DNA of 64,000 nucleotides from assembly GCA_015680685.1 (NCBI GenBank), contig MNCI01028947.1, positions 144,195 to 208,194 of the forward strand, in the 5' to 3' direction. Shown here piece by piece: positions 23,340 to 35,263 of the stretch. The position numbers were made by a program, and so were the translations under genes. Position 1 is the first letter of the stretch; each line of letters opens with the position of its first letter. The DNA comes from Gnetum montanum (lineage: Eukaryota; Streptophyta; Gnetopsida; Gnetales; Gnetaceae). The notes under the pieces are model-generated. The model saw only the letters and a program-made list of their open reading frames with translations, made no database searches and was not told the DNA's origin.

Positions 23340-24120
23340 TTCTTTAGCCATTTCCCTCCATCTTCTTGGAGCAATTTCACTCTAATATTAAATCATCTTC
23401 TAATACTAAATCTAGATACAATGAAAAGATAATTAATTTGCTAGAAAATATGAAAACTGACAATCTTTAATTTTTCAAGGAGAAGATTACAATAGGGTTC
23501 TACAACCCCCAAGCTTCCCATACAAACCTCATATATTCTTATGATGTTGTAGAGCATGAGGCTCTACAACCACATAATGGTTTTTCTTAATGAAAGAGAC
23601 CCAAGATTGAGATCTCAACTCACAATCAAGACAAAGAAAACATAGGCTAATACATCACACAATTGATTGTAGAGCTACAGTCACACTCACTCAATGTGCT
23701 CTCACATACTCTTGCTCAAGCTCAACACATGATCTTTCAAGGTATCTCATCTCTCCATCTTGATACAAGCATGAACATAATTCATATTTATTGAGATACC
23801 AAGAAAAAATTCTAGAAGATCTTCCTCAAGCTTAACTTAGATACTCCATGATGTTTCTATCTTTCTTCACCTTCTCTCAGTTATTTCTCAAATTAAAATG
23901 AGCAATTATTGAAGTTTTCCTAATTTTTTAAATCATATCTAATCATTTGGATGTTTCTATCTCTTTAGCCTCCAAGATGTTTCCATAGAGCTCAAAACTT
24001 ACAAAAATCATACACAGGGAAGAGAACAAGAAAATTGGAAGAGGAGTCCCTATACTAGCTCTCCCACCCTTCAAAAAATGAAATCATGTGAACAATTAAG
24101 TAGGGATCAAAGTGATTTCC
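23340..24120 (-). repeat. Candidate 3' LTR region of chromovirus I
   Basis: Directly after the chromodomain remnant on the minus strand there is a purine run (GAAGGGTGGGAGAG, about 24062-24076) that could be the polypurine tract. It is followed by several hundred bases of non-coding sequence. The LTR ends were not identified, so this is inferred from position only. Confidence 0.35.
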
Positions 24121-24124
24121 CATT

Positions 24125-24205
24125 CATGAGGTTTGATCCCATGGATCTATATATCATCATCAATAGATTGATCCTTCCAATGGATAAAGTATTTATGCCT
24201 CTTCA
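24125..24205 (-). pseudogene. Chromodomain remnant of element I
   Basis: HKYFIHWKDQSIDDDI, then a stop where Trp is expected, fits the chromodomain core (YLVKWKGYP..EATWE). It sits at the integrase C-terminus, where chromoviruses carry it. Chromodomains steer integration to marked chromatin. Short and decayed. Confidence 0.6.
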
Positions 24206-26600
24206 CTCCCTGAGTGCTTGAAGCTTCTCTCTACTTGAGTATGATTATCTTCCTCTTCATTGAAAGTTTGGACATCGATTCTACCCTGTATAATATTCTC
24301 ATTAATAGGTTTATGATATTGTACAAGATATAAAACATTAAACATGAAAGGAAAAACAACATCATTGACAAGTCAATTTTAAAATCATTACCATTAATCT
24401 TAGCATTAATTTTGAAAGGCTCCATCCTCTTGGCTTTCATCTTGGAGAAGTTAACATCTTTCAATCAAACCCAAATCAAGTTGCCAATAGTAAAATCTAG
24501 TTTTATTTCTCTTATTCCTCTTGTGTACTCTCTCTTCAATCTTCTTCTAAGATTTAATTTAACTTGTGCATGGAGATCCCTCAGATCCTACATAGAATTA
24601 GTACTAAGTTAAGCTTCATCATCAAAGATCTTCAAGGTGTTCACCATCTTAGGACAAAAATCATAGTTTATTTCAAATGGGCTTTTACCAATAGAAACAT
24701 AAAAAACACTATTGTATAAAAAATTAACATGAAAAAATAAGTTTTTCCACCTATTTAATTGCCAATCACACAAGCATCTTAATATGCACAACAAGGATTT
24801 ATTTACCACCTTCATTTGGCCATTAGATTATGAATGATATGAACTAGAAAATTTTAATTTTGTCCCTAAAATTTTCTAAAGAAACATCCAAAAATAACTA
24901 GTGAATTTGGAGTTTTTATCACTAACAAAATTCAAAGGAATTCCATGCAACTTCACAACATGTTAGAAAGATAAATTTGCAACATGAGAAGCATCACTTA
25001 TCTTTTTTCATGGAATGAAGTGTGCCAACTTAGAAAATGTATCCACAATAATAAAAGTAACATCATTTTCATTTCTAATTTTTGGAATACCACTCATAAA
25101 ATCTGTAGATATACTTTCACATGGATCCTGGGGAATTTGTAAAGGCATATAATATCCATCCACTCCTTTACCACCTTTGAACTTCTAAAAAGTTAAATAC
25201 TCCACAAATTTTGAAACATCATGAAACACCACAAAGAAAATTCATGTGGGAACTTATAATCAAAATTATTTATAATTTGATGGAAAATAATGGTAAACAC
25301 AATTGTCTTATTTTCTTCAAAATCTAGCATTCTCACCTTCATCATTATAATTTAAGGTAGTATTTTTTATTATAAAATGTGAAATTTGTAGTTCACATGC
25401 TGTAGATCTCATACATCCTAGATTATTGAGGCTAAAAAATGCTTCATAAGCTATGAATGCCTCATCCTCCAAGTGGAAAAAGCTACAATTTTTAGGTATC
25501 TATGCTTGGGAAGGTTGAAAATGCTTTACAAGCTAGTAAGTTTGGCATTTCTCAAGCTATACATTGTCCATAGTAGTTTTTACACTAGGGACATTTGCAA
25601 AGGTAATGTATAAAATTTGGGTTTTGAGTTTTTATGTTGGGCCTTGAATTTTTATGCTAGGAAACATATGGAGGCAATGTAAAAAGGAAAAAACCTATCT
25701 AAATTTAACAAATAAATTTCTAAGAGATGCCTTGTACATATCAAAAATTTGTAGTAATCTACTAGTAATCATGGTAGAAATTTACAATGGATTTTTCATT
25801 ATATGACCTATTTAAACTTGAGTCGACCATATTGAAAGGACTTTTGGCAAATTGCATTTAGGTTGACCAAAAAGACTTTTATACCAATGTAGATCTACCA
25901 AGAGTTCATAACCATTCTCCCATCCACAGTGCAGATTCTAGTGATGGAGAAATGAGTGATGTGCTTGAGATGCAAAACATGTGAGACCATCAAGAGCAGA
26001 GTTAACTTTAGAACACACCTTGCTAGTTGACAAAAATTCCAAGAATTTTCCTTTGATTTTTTTTGTGAATTCAAAGCATAAAAATTTGTATTATCCAAAC
26101 TTTCATTTCTATGGACCTTCCATGTTCTAATAAAAAGTTTGTAGTTTCATTTTCTCATACAAATTTATTATACATTTTTCTACACTTAGATTTGCATTTA
26201 CAATTCTATTTATTCACATGGTTAAGAAATCTTAGGTCGTTGGGTGATCGGTAAGATCATCTAAGGTGCTCTGGATCATTTTCTTGAGGCTTGTGGATCT
26301 AAATTCAAACTATTTTACCTTGAGATTTTTGACCTTCCAACAACGAATTTTTTAGGTGTTACACATTAGTTGTCATACTAGGCTAGAAATAGTAACTACC
26401 CATAAGTTCCAATGATTTATCCCTCCCTGTGTGACTTGCCATGCCACTCTAATGCTTTTTAAATAAAGTATTTTTCCTAAAATTACAATTAGGAACACAT
26501 ACCTTTCTATTCTTGAATAATGGTTCATCTTGAATATGAGAGTTCCTCCATTGGTTTATCTTACTTAATAATGGCTCTTAAAGGCTTCCTCATGCCTACG
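24206..26600 (-). pseudogene. Integrase of element I, split by a solo LTR
   Basis: The N-terminal part (26370-26600) has FKNRKVCVPNCNF and a zinc-finger region ending PSMTTNV. After the insertion the frame resumes with SKFVEYLTF and KGVDGYYMPLQIPQDP. The core has FIIVDTFSKLAHFIP (first Asp kept), NFVSDKNSKFTSYFW (second Asp kept) and NGQMKVVNKSL, where the catalytic Glu is Lys. The C-terminal GPY-like region is MEPFKINAKINGNDFKIDL. Stops and the lost Glu make it inactive. Confidence 0.88.
25222..26363 (-). repeat. Solo LTR inserted in the integrase zinc finger of element I
   Basis: 1142 bp. Minus-strand ends are TGTAACACC and GGTGTTTCA, near-perfect inverted termini. The flanks are CATCA (25217-25221) and CATTA (26364-26368), a 5-bp target duplication with one change. 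Removing it with one duplication restores the continuous frame MTTNVSKFVEYLTF. The TGTAACACC start differs from the other LTR families here, so it comes from another element. Confidence 0.85.
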
Positions 26601-26639
26601 CAAAGATAACATCATGCTCATATAAATCAAAAAAATTAC

Positions 26640-27060
26640 CCACACCTTTCACATAAGGTATGCTAAAATTCACCACATGTGCCTTGGATAATGAATCAGC
26701 CACCACATTTTCTTTTTCACTTTTTTTTTTACACAAAATTAAAGTCTTATAACTATGTAATTCACTTCATATGCTTTGCACTCAAAATGTTTTAAGAGTT
26801 TAGAAATTATAGTGCTTTGTCATCTATCATCAAGATGAACTCCTTGGGCAATAAGTGATGCCTCTAATGCTTAATTTTTTGAAAAATAATGTACAAATGT
26901 TTCTCATATATGCTATATTTTTGACTTGACTCATTTAACTTTTCAAAAAGGAAAGCAACAGGCATATCTTATGTGAGAGTACCTCATCAATGGCAAGTCC
27001 ACTTTACATTCATCTTTACTTGAAAAAGCTTCTAAAATTTTGGAATTGCAAGCACTAGTT
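26640..27060 (-). pseudogene. RNase H region of element I
   Basis: Located between RT and integrase. Recognisable pieces include the end motif ADALSKAHVVNF, which is the ADALSRR boundary between RNase H and integrase in chromoviruses. Upstream parts are heavily frameshifted. Confidence 0.65.
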
Positions 27061-27069
27061 AGTTGGTAA

Positions 27070-28216
27070 TTTTTTCTTTCAACAAGCTCCCTTGGATTTC
27101 ATTATCATATCTAAAATCTTTATTTTTCTTCAATTGAAAAAATAAAAAACATAGGTCATGGAATACAACTAAAATTTTTTATGAACTATTTATGAAAACT
27201 TGCTAAACTAAGAAATGATTTTACCTTCCCAACATTCTTAGGAGTTAAAAAATTCCTAATAACCGTCACCTTCGTAGCTTCCATCCAAATTTGGTTTTAG
27301 AAAGCACATGCCCTAAAAATGTGATTTTTCTCTTGAGGAAATGTCTTTTCTTCACATTGTTTACTAACTATACCTCCTCCAATTTAAGACACACCACTTG
27401 CAAGTGATCCAAGTGGTCTTATTTATTAGAGTAATGTATTAAAACATTGCCAAAAATGACAATATAATACTTACCAATCAAGTTTTTCAATACATCATGC
27501 ATCAACCACATGAATGTAGCAGGTGCATTTGTGAGCCTAAATGGCATTACCAACCACTCAAATAATCCATGTAGTATTTTGAAAGATGTCTTCCATTCAT
27601 CCCTAGGCCTAATTTTTATTTAATAGTAATCACTCTTTACCTTAATTTTGCTAAAAAATTTCAGCATTAGTAAGGATATCAAGGATATCATCCATCCTTG
27701 AAATTGAAAATTTCTACTTGACTACTATCCTATTCATTGTCCTAGAATCAATGCACATCCTCCATTCATCACTATCCTTCCTTGGCAATAACATTACTAG
27801 AACTGTATAAGGTGAAATGGATTCCCTCATAAAGCCATTTGCAAGTAACTCCTCTACTTGCCTTTGCAATTTAGCCCATTGATTTGGTGTCATCTAATAA
27901 GCTCTTTCATTTAGAATGGTAGCACTAGGGATGAAATTAAACCAATGTGGTACATTCCTCATTGATAGTAATCCATTTAATTTCTCCTTGAATACCTGGA
28001 GAAATTTCTCCTTCAAGCCTAGCACACCTGTAGGAATTTCAACCTACACATCATCAAAATTAGAAGAAACTATTGAAATAACAAGAAATCCAAAATCTAT
28101 TTTACCATGTTTCTTAATATATTCCCTCTTTCCTAGAAGGATTAAGGAAGCATTAAGTGAGGTTTGTTGCCTCACTTATTTAGCTATCATGGGAATTAAC
28201 TCATGAATTCCATTAG
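27070..28216 (-). pseudogene. Reverse transcriptase and pre-RT segment of element I
   Basis: In order: pre-RT FKEKLNGLLSMRNVPHWFNF, AKLQRQVEELLANGFMRESI, then PRKDSDEWRMCIDSRTMNRI, then a frameshifted palm region where the polymerase Asp box is no longer clear, then LTPKNVGKVKSFLSLASFHK and FIKNFSCIPWPM. This matches chromovirus RT order. The 5' side is cut by the LTR of element B at 28217. Confidence 0.85.
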
Positions 28217-29124
28217 TGATGAGTGGTGAGGTACCCCTACGTCCAACCATATGAATCACAAAGTGTTCATGCATGATTTGGTTGAATTCTATGGACTTTG
28301 TCATTTTCAGTGTACTAGCCCTTTAGGAAGTGAATCTAGCCTTAAGGTTAATCATTGTCTTCCCAATTACACTTGTGACATTTGTTGGTATGGTTAAGTG
28401 TAATTGAGGCATTTGATTTTTATCATTTTTTATGTTTTATAGAATAGTGCTTAAATATGAATGAAAGTATTTTAACTAACTAACCTAAATTAACTAATTT
28501 ACTAGCATTTAACTAATCCTAACATAAGTATCCATTCTCACTTTTCATACATGTCCTGAACCCATGTATCCACTATTGGGTGACCAAGCACTATGCTACT
28601 AGGCATAATAAACAATAATGTTGCTGGGATTACCAAGTGAATACATGTTACAATTGAAGTGGTTGTACTTATGTATTTAATCTATCTCTCTTAATAACCT
28701 CATTAACTCAATTTCTAGAAAATGTTTGTGAAATAATTGAGAACAATTAACAAATAATTAAAAACATTGAATGCATAAATAAAATAGTTAATCTATCTAA
28801 AGTGTTGCAAGGTTTATTAGAAAGCTCATATTTATTGTTGCACACATTGTCATGCTTAGGTACAACAATGCTCAAATAAAGATCCATACACTCAATGACT
28901 CCTACTGCTGGCACTCAAGGAAAAATTCTAACTTTTGAATGGAAAAAATGTAAGAGTTTCATTGCTACTGAAATCTAGATTACCATAAATGTGTCTAGTA
29001 GGTACATATTTATAGGTGATAGATAGAAACTACATTGATAGGACCTCATTGATGATGCCTCATTAACATGGTCAACTATGTTGATGAGGCCTTGTTGATG
29101 CAACCAACCAACAATGACTCATCA
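28217..29124 (-). repeat. 3' LTR of element B
   Basis: 908 bp. Minus-strand start TGATGAGTCATTG, end CTCACCACTCATCA. TATA box at 29007-29014 (TATAAATA on minus). The U3 contains repeated GTTGATG/GATGAGGCC words. It is closest to the LTR at 57309-58256. Confidence 0.88.
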
Positions 29125-29140
29125 TACCCCCATGACTGAA
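29125..29140 (-). promoter_or_regulatory. Polypurine tract of element B
   Basis: CATGGGGGTA directly precedes the LTR start TGATGAGTC on the minus strand. The same sequence (CGTGGGGGTA) precedes the LTR of element C at 58257. It primes plus-strand synthesis. Confidence 0.75.
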
Positions 29141-29371
29141 TGAAAACTTGTCCTTGAGTTCTTTTACAAAATTGGGAAGGTATGGGATTATTGATTAACT
29201 TTTCTTCAACAAACCAATTGACTGACTTTGACAAAAAATGGAATGCCCAGGTGTACGGATTAATACATTACAAAAATGATGGTGTTTAGGACACAAAATT
29301 AAACACCATGACATAACTCTTCAAAAATTGGACAACATGTTCCTTGATGATGTAAAGCTTTTTGGAGAAGA

Positions 29372-32233
29372 TCAAATAGTCCCAAGCAGTGGTGGTTCCT
29401 GAGGCTTAGAGGAACCCTCACCAGCTTTATGCATTGGCGATGGTTGAGGTAATTATGATTATCCTGCTACTATTGCAACTTTAGGTGGAAGGTGGAAAGC
29501 ATCCAATAGTGCTTTCATTTTTTCCTCCTTACTCCTAGGATCATGCACTGTCCATGCATCTTCCCCAATGTGTTTTAGAATGGGCATATCCCAAGGACAT
29601 GGGATTGTTGGAAACAACTCCTTGACATTGATGAACCAGGTAGCAAACTATTTGTGTTCAATGTCAAATGCTCTCACTATGTTCTTCAACTCTTGGTAGT
29701 TTTTCATCCATCTGGCTAGGTCCTTAGTGATGGATCGTTGATCTATGAATTATCCTTTGAGAACTTTGACTTCAATGTTAGCAATCTCAAGCTTTTGCTT
29801 GGTGTCCTTATGGTGTTTGAACTTGGCCTCATATGGTAGATATGAGCTAGCCACTTGTTTCTCCAATTTTGACCATAGTCATTTGACTATCAACATTGGT
29901 AGGTTTGCATAACAAAGATTGGCCAACTACATATACCCTATCATTTCTTTAATTTGAAACTCCTTCAAGAAAATCTTTGCTTTGTTGTAAGCATCAATCC
30001 CATCAAGGATGAGTTGCCACATCTCTCTTCCTTACCGGAGTTACTAGAGGGCTTCATTCACTTTCATCTTTTTCATCTAAATTTTTTTTCATTAATTTCG
30101 TTTTGCAAACCAGCCTAGTCCATGTAGTGATTTTTCACTCTTTGAAATTTGAGAGCTTCATTCTTTTAGATGACGATCTTGATGGCAAACATTTATTGTA
30201 AGTTGCATACCTCCTCCATTGATAGATTATAGTTCTCTATGGCCAATTTCCTTAGTTTAGTATTTACCTTAACAAGCTACTTTTGCCATTGATGAATGAA
30301 CTCTCACATTTGATCTCTTTAAGCATTAACATTTCATAGGTGATGATTTTGCATGATCAATGCTTTGTTCTCTTGGTGCATCTGATTCAGGTTCTTTTTT
30401 ATTGAGTGTGTTTTAGCTTCTACCACAAACTATTTAAAGATGGCCATTACTACTTCCTCCTCAGCCTTTTGAAATTGGTCTTGAAGCTATTTGATAGCCT
30501 TATCTCTTGTCATTACCAGGGCTAAGTATTGCTTGTTCTACAAGTTAGGGATGAAGTTCAGCAACCTTCATAGCCAAGCATTGATTTTGCTCTTGAGCCA
30601 TTTCTAGTTGCCCCTCCAAAATGATGCATTTGCCCCTTACATTCAGTAGCTATGAATAGGTTGTGGTCATGTTCTCTGGGAGATCAAAGTTGTCCAAAGT
30701 TGATTGCCTAGTTCCTACTAATTGTTCTAGTAATTGTTTGTGTTAGGCTACGTTCAATTTCTTGTTGACCATGCTTGTTAATGTTTACACATCTTGGAGT
30801 GTAGATACATCTAGTACAGATGTCGTAGGTGCATTTAGGGATCTAGCTACATGGTCAACTACCACTTCTGTCACTATCTCCTACCCTTGGTGCTGCATCA
30901 CCAAGATAGTTGCCTTTTCTCCTTCCTCCAACAACACCAAGAAAGTGGTAGCATTCCCAAAGATTTCTAGGAATAGATGGTGTCTTGCTAGTGACATCGT
31001 CACCTCTCTAGCATTGGCGTTCAACCTCGAAGGTAGCTACATTATTTGAGCAGAGAAAATGGAACCACCTCTATCCATATGGCTAATTGTTTGAGCCACC
31101 TCATTAAGGCGACTCATCATTGACTGATACATAGATGGATCTATCCCACTCATTCTTGCTTGTTGCTATTGTTCACTCAAGAGCTATTCTCAAATTTCAT
31201 GTAGATGCTCAAGTACTACATGAGCCTCTAATGCTATATTTTAAGTGGATGGTGGTGGTGGTGACAACTCCTCTTCTTGAGTGGTTGTTGGCATCTTATC
31301 CTTCATGATATTTGCCCATGAGGTCAAGGAAGCATGCCTAAGAGTATTGTTAGAATAACAAAAAATGCCTACCCTTTTGCAAAGTTTTCTAATAAGGCAT
31401 GGAAAGGGCAAGGTCTTCCTTCCACATTCATTCTCCTTGAAGCTCTTCTCAATCTCCAAATAAATCAACTGTGAAAGGTTAATGGGAAATTTTCTAATTA
31501 GAGTGACGCATGTTAGGGTGGAGAAAGTAGTCACCTTACTTGGCCTCACTGTTGGATTGAGGTGATAGGCTGAAATCTTCAAATAAATTTGCTCCACCAA
31601 TGTAAGTGCACCATACTCTTTATGGTCCACCTCGTAGCATCGTTGGGTCCATTCCCTTTCTACTTTAGGATTACCTTTCATTGATATTTCTGCCAACTGT
31701 GTTCCATTGTCTAGCAACCCTAGTGCCTATGCAATAGCCTTTGTCAAGTAGGACACTTGAATGTCGTTGATTTTCACAATGGACCCTAGCCTTCAGCTAT
31801 TCTAGAAGAGATAGGTCTCTCCTATGTACCATTTCCCACTGGACATGATGACTAGCCACATGGGAAAGGTTTGCAATTGTGTCCTGACATCCTTTGAAGC
31901 TTTTTCCAAAAATGGCCTAAATTTTATCTCTTGAAGAACTAATCTTTGGATTTCTTGGGCCTTGATGATGTCTAGGTAGGCTTGAGTCAGAGTGACCTCC
32001 AACCTTGGCATAGGTCTAGGTGCTTCTCCTCATTGGGATTTTTTAGTAGGCACTTCTTCCTTTGGAATCTATTGAACAAATTCCACTTTGAGTTCCTCAT
32101 GAAGAGGTTCAGTTACATGGGTCACCTCTTCTTGTTCTTGGCCTTGTTCTTGCTATCCCCTTTCACCTCTGAGCTATTTCTCCTATGGTTGTGAGTGTTC
32201 TCCTTCCTATAGATGCTTTTGTTTAGCTACCAT
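29372..32233 (-). pseudogene. Extra post-integrase ORF of element B (about 954 codons, decayed)
   Basis: From an ATG at 32233, right after a splice-acceptor-like TTACAG, to a TGA at 29372. The span is a multiple of three and the stop position is shared with C and E. The N-terminal part has MPRLEVTLTQAYLDIIKAQE. A conserved domain (about 31300-31700) includes EREWTQRCYEVDHKEYGALT, YHLNPTVRPSKVTTFSTLT, RKFPINLSQLIYLEIE and LPFPCLIRKLCKRVGI. From memory this resembles the plant transposon protein domain found after integrase in Athila-type elements. The remainder looks helical and coiled coil. The role is unknown; an envelope-like or accessory protein has been suggested for Athila relatives. Confidence 0.65.
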
Positions 32234-32261
32234 CTGTAATCATAATAAGACCATGGATTAG
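32234..32261 (-). promoter_or_regulatory. Predicted branch point and splice acceptor before the extra ORF (B)
   Basis: The minus strand reads CTAATCCATGG (branch-point-like CTAAT, 32257-32261), then 24 bases from the branch A to the AG at 32234-32235, then ATG. The same arrangement with the same 24-base spacing occurs in element E at 47369-47396. Confidence 0.6.
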
Positions 32262-33683
32262 CAATCATTGTGTAACCTTAAAACACTTGGGATACCTTAA
32301 CTCTTGAGGGTAGTTACACTTAGCTAAGTTGTGATATGGCTAATTTAATTAACTCAATTGTTAATTTCATTTATGCATTACCATTTATAAATTATTCCAG
32401 AGGTTGTTGGAAGGGTCAACTATCAAAAGAGTTGATATTTTTATGTTGTTAAGATTACTAATCCTTGAAGGGATTTAGAAAAAAATTCAAAAATTTCATT
32501 TGAAACCTTAAGGTTTGTAGCCCCCATGATAAAGATCTTACCTTCAATAAGTGTAGGATAAAAAAATGGAGTGATTTGGATAAACAATTTAAAAGTTATG
32601 GGCTTTGGAAGGTTTTGGGCTCTAAAAAATTACAAAAATTCCCTGTGTGTTATGAGAAAATTGCAAAAATTTCAAAAGTGTTTGGTAGCATATATAGTAT
32701 TTTTGCACTACATTGATTAGGCCTTGTTGATGTAGTTGGTTGCATCGATGAGGACTCGTTACTGTAGCTATTGACCATTGTTGACTTTTGTTGACTTTGG
32801 TCAAACTTTCAAAATACAAGGAAATTTTTGAAGAAATTGTGGTCAAATGAAAGCTTAGAAGACCAAGAATAGTATGAAATCATGATAAGAGGGCATTAAA
32901 GTTCATAAATTTAAAAAAAATGGAGAAAAATTAATTTAATGGATGAATGCAATGAAAGATTGAGTACTGAGTGGTTTACACAATGGAAAATACAAAATAT
33001 AGGATTGTAGTGATGTCAAAGGTAAGTAACCTTAACTAATCAAGCCAAAAGCTATGCAAGTGGGTCCTCCCCATAGCAGGCTCCTATCCTTTTGCCCTTA
33101 CATAACCTCAACTAAGGGGTCTGTGGGCCCCATATTCAATTTAATGATCATGACAAGTTAAGGACCAACCTGAAAGAATCCACTCAAGAATCCCAACACA
33201 TCAAACTAAGACCTAGAGCATAACATAGAACTCAACATTGAGGTGAATTATGGTAGCATGGATGGATGATAGAGAAGGTGGAATGAAGTTCCAAATTGAG
33301 GTCATAAGAAGTCCCTTATAGAATTTTTGGTTAAAATGACCCAAGAAGTTCCATGCTTAGTCTAGACCAAAACCATATGCTTTTAGTGACTTCACATTGT
33401 CATTCTAAGATTGATCCACCCACTCGAGACATAAGAGTACTTCCACAAAACAACCACCATTCCACAAAGAGGGGAGAGAGGAGTAGGAAGTGAGAGATAG
33501 AGAGAGGACCTTAGTTAGAGGGCACCTTTAGGCATAGATGCATGTCTTTTGAGTTTCATAACTAGTCCTTGTAGCTATTTTATTTTTCCGACGAGTGTGC
33601 TTTGAATTCCCATAGTTTTCTTTTTGTTTTTTGAAATGGGAACCACACCATGCAAGGACTTATTCATGTTGAAGGGATGTGCT
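32262..33683 (-). other. Long non-coding spacer of element B (intron-like)
   Basis: No coding signal. It aligns block by block with E 46080-47396, for example AGCCCATAACTT, GGGGAGGA(C/T)CCACTTGCATA and GAATGGTGGTTGTT. Conservation between two old copies plus the acceptor at its end suggests an intron or subgenomic leader between integrase and the extra ORF. Confidence 0.6.
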
Positions 33684-33888
33684 NNNNNNNNNNNNNNNNN
33701 NNNNNNNNNNNNNNNNNNNNNNNNNNNNNNNNNNNNNNNNNNNNNNNNNNNNNNNNNNNNNNNNNNNNNNNNNNNNNNNNNNNNNNNNNNNNNNNNNNNN
33801 NNNNNNNNNNNNNNNNNNNNNNNNNNNNNNNNNNNNNNNNNNNNNNNNNNNNNNNNNNNNNNNNNNNNNNNNNNNNNNNNNNNNNNNN
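33684..33888. other. Assembly gap (N run)
   Basis: 205 N. The left side is element B, the right side begins with adapter sequence, so the two flanks need not be adjacent in the genome. Confidence 0.99.
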
Positions 33889-33903
33889 GTGCTCTTCCGA
33901 TCT
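33889..33903 (+). other. Illumina adapter sequence left in the assembly
   Basis: GTGCTCTTCCGATCT is identical to the 3' end of the standard Illumina read-2 adapter and stands exactly at the gap edge. It is a technical artefact, not genomic DNA. Confidence 0.95.
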
Positions 33904-35263
33904 TTTAAAAAAACTTATGCCCGTGGAGGCGACATACCAGCAACTGCCACGCATCGACACTACATGTGGATGCCAAACATTAGTGTCATGCTTTGCACAA
34001 ACAACCCTCCTCCTATCTTTAAAAATTCATTTTTTCCATATATATGTATAGCATGGAAAGACATCGCGAGTGTTGAATTGCAGTCATACCTACGACACCA
34101 GCACTCCACTTCACTTCACCTCACCGCAATGCACTTCACTTCACTTCTCCGTGGAGCACTGCACCAAACCCACTTGAGAGACGGTGCCGGCCAAGAGACG
34201 CATGCACCACTTGAGCATGGCTGCTGCTGCTGCTCCTCCTCCTCTTCCATGTATCCTAACGCCTTCAACTGCAAATTCATACTCAACAGTCAACAAAATC
34301 AGAATTGCTGCTACTCAATGTATTTCAGAAGAAACTGGATTGCACCTGACCACCGAACATGGCAGTGGCCTTATACCGCCTCATCGGATCCACCGCCTCC
34401 ACTGCGCTTCCGGCGGCCTGCGGTTCGTATGTGTAGATGAAACTGGAGATTGAGGGGATTGCGACGGCCTTGAGAATTGTGGATTCCAGTGCCTTGTATG
34501 ATAGCCATGGGAATTCTACCGTCAAACTCAGCCTGTTCATGGCCACTCTGTCCTTCACCGGATCCGGAGACTCCAGAAAGGCCATTCTCCTCTTCCGTAG
34601 AGCCCTGCAGATGCATATCCATAGAATTACTGTACTACTACAACCAGCCACAGCGTCGCTATTATGATTTATGTCTGTAACTGGTGTTGCTGTTGCTCTC
34701 TCATGTAGCCTGATTGAAAAAAGGAGTCCACTGTGTTGAAAATTTGGACACTACATGGCATGCTTATCTAGAAAATTGGACCACCTTACCTTGGGGATTG
34801 AGATGCTTGGATTATTCTCATCTATAGCATGTACTGGATTATTCACACCTTACCATGAAAATAAGCACGACAAACTGCTCTGGAGTGTTAATTACGAATT
34901 GTGTCTTAACCATGGCGATTGATGCTAATCCATCCATGGCATCTACGTTTCTTACCATGAAAAGAATCTTTGGCCTAGTACTCCAACCCCTACCAACAAA
35001 ACAAACCATTCATGACCTCGACATCATTTAGTATTTCAATGATTAGTTAGTTTTTTAAAATAAATTAATTATATTCTCAAATAACAAGGCCAAGCAAAGG
35101 GTGCACTGCAACAGGGCAAGTGTGCAAATGCCAAACTAGTGACCTCCCATTTTGGAAACACTGCTTTGCATTTGATAATTGTCTTACTCAAGCATGCGGA
35201 ATGGCAATAATTCGTGCATGGCATCTAGTTGATAAATGTTTTTAATTGATCTTTATAAAATAA
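33904..35263. other. CpG-retaining low-copy island
   Basis: Compared with its surroundings this stretch has many CpG dinucleotides (CGACACC, CATCGCGAG, GAGACGGTGCCGG), higher G+C, a GCT/CCT trinucleotide run near 34229, and no similarity to the elements here. These are traits of unmethylated gene space. The best coding candidate is the minus-strand exon at 34346-34585. Confidence 0.55.
34346..34585 (-). CDS. Candidate first coding exon of a host gene, product unknown
   Basis: Starts at ATG 34585 in a good context (GAGAATGGCC). It encodes exactly 80 codons (MAFLESPDPVKDRVAMNRLS ... EAVDPMRRYKATAMFGGQ) and ends in CAG before GTGCAA, a strong plant donor site. Codons favour G or C at third positions, unlike the decayed elements, and there are no stops. 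The frame stays open upstream to 34651, so a longer start is possible. No family recognised and no second exon found before the gap. The opposite strand also has open frames, so strand is not certain. Confidence 0.45.

Larger units (their letters stand above)
24120..28216 (-). mobile_element. Element I: chromovirus (Ty3-gypsy with chromodomain), decayed
   Basis: Read on minus: pre-RT segment, RT, RNase H, integrase, chromodomain remnant. Motif wording (KDSDEWRMCIDSRTMNRIVV, RQVEELLANGFMRES, FSKLAHFIP, KSPFEINYDFCPK) is that of plant chromoviruses. Element B is inserted at its 5' side (28217) and a solo LTR interrupts the integrase (25222-26363). Gag and 5' LTR are not in view. Confidence 0.9.
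28217..33683 (-). mobile_element. Element B: 3' part of an E-type retrotransposon
   Basis: 3' LTR (28217-29124), polypurine tract, extra open frame (29372-32233), then a long leader that aligns with E 46080-47396 up to the N gap. The gag-pol part would lie to the right but is lost at the gap. Its left flank ATTAG (28212-28216) would be one target-duplication copy; the partner is not visible. It is inserted in chromovirus I. Confidence 0.85.

Noticed and set aside
30762-31049. Plus-strand open frames in B and C (also 59892-60107) that resemble each other
   Set aside because: Both are antisense shadows of the homologous extra ORF; their similarity follows from that of the coding strand.
33624-34440. 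Long open frames crossing the 205-N gap
   Set aside because: They consist largely of N and adapter-derived residues.
34184-34453. Plus-strand frame whose ATG at 34229 starts a transit-peptide-like MAAAAAPPPLPC sequence
   Set aside because: The Ala and Pro codons come from a simple trinucleotide run, no mature domain follows, and it overlaps the minus-strand exon candidate.
34437-34667. Plus-strand frame with YDSHGNSTVKLSL, slightly like the enolase N-terminal DSRGNPTVEV motif
   Set aside because: Similarity stops after about a dozen residues, the following PSGAS motif is absent, and the opposite strand has a better exon with a start context and splice donor.
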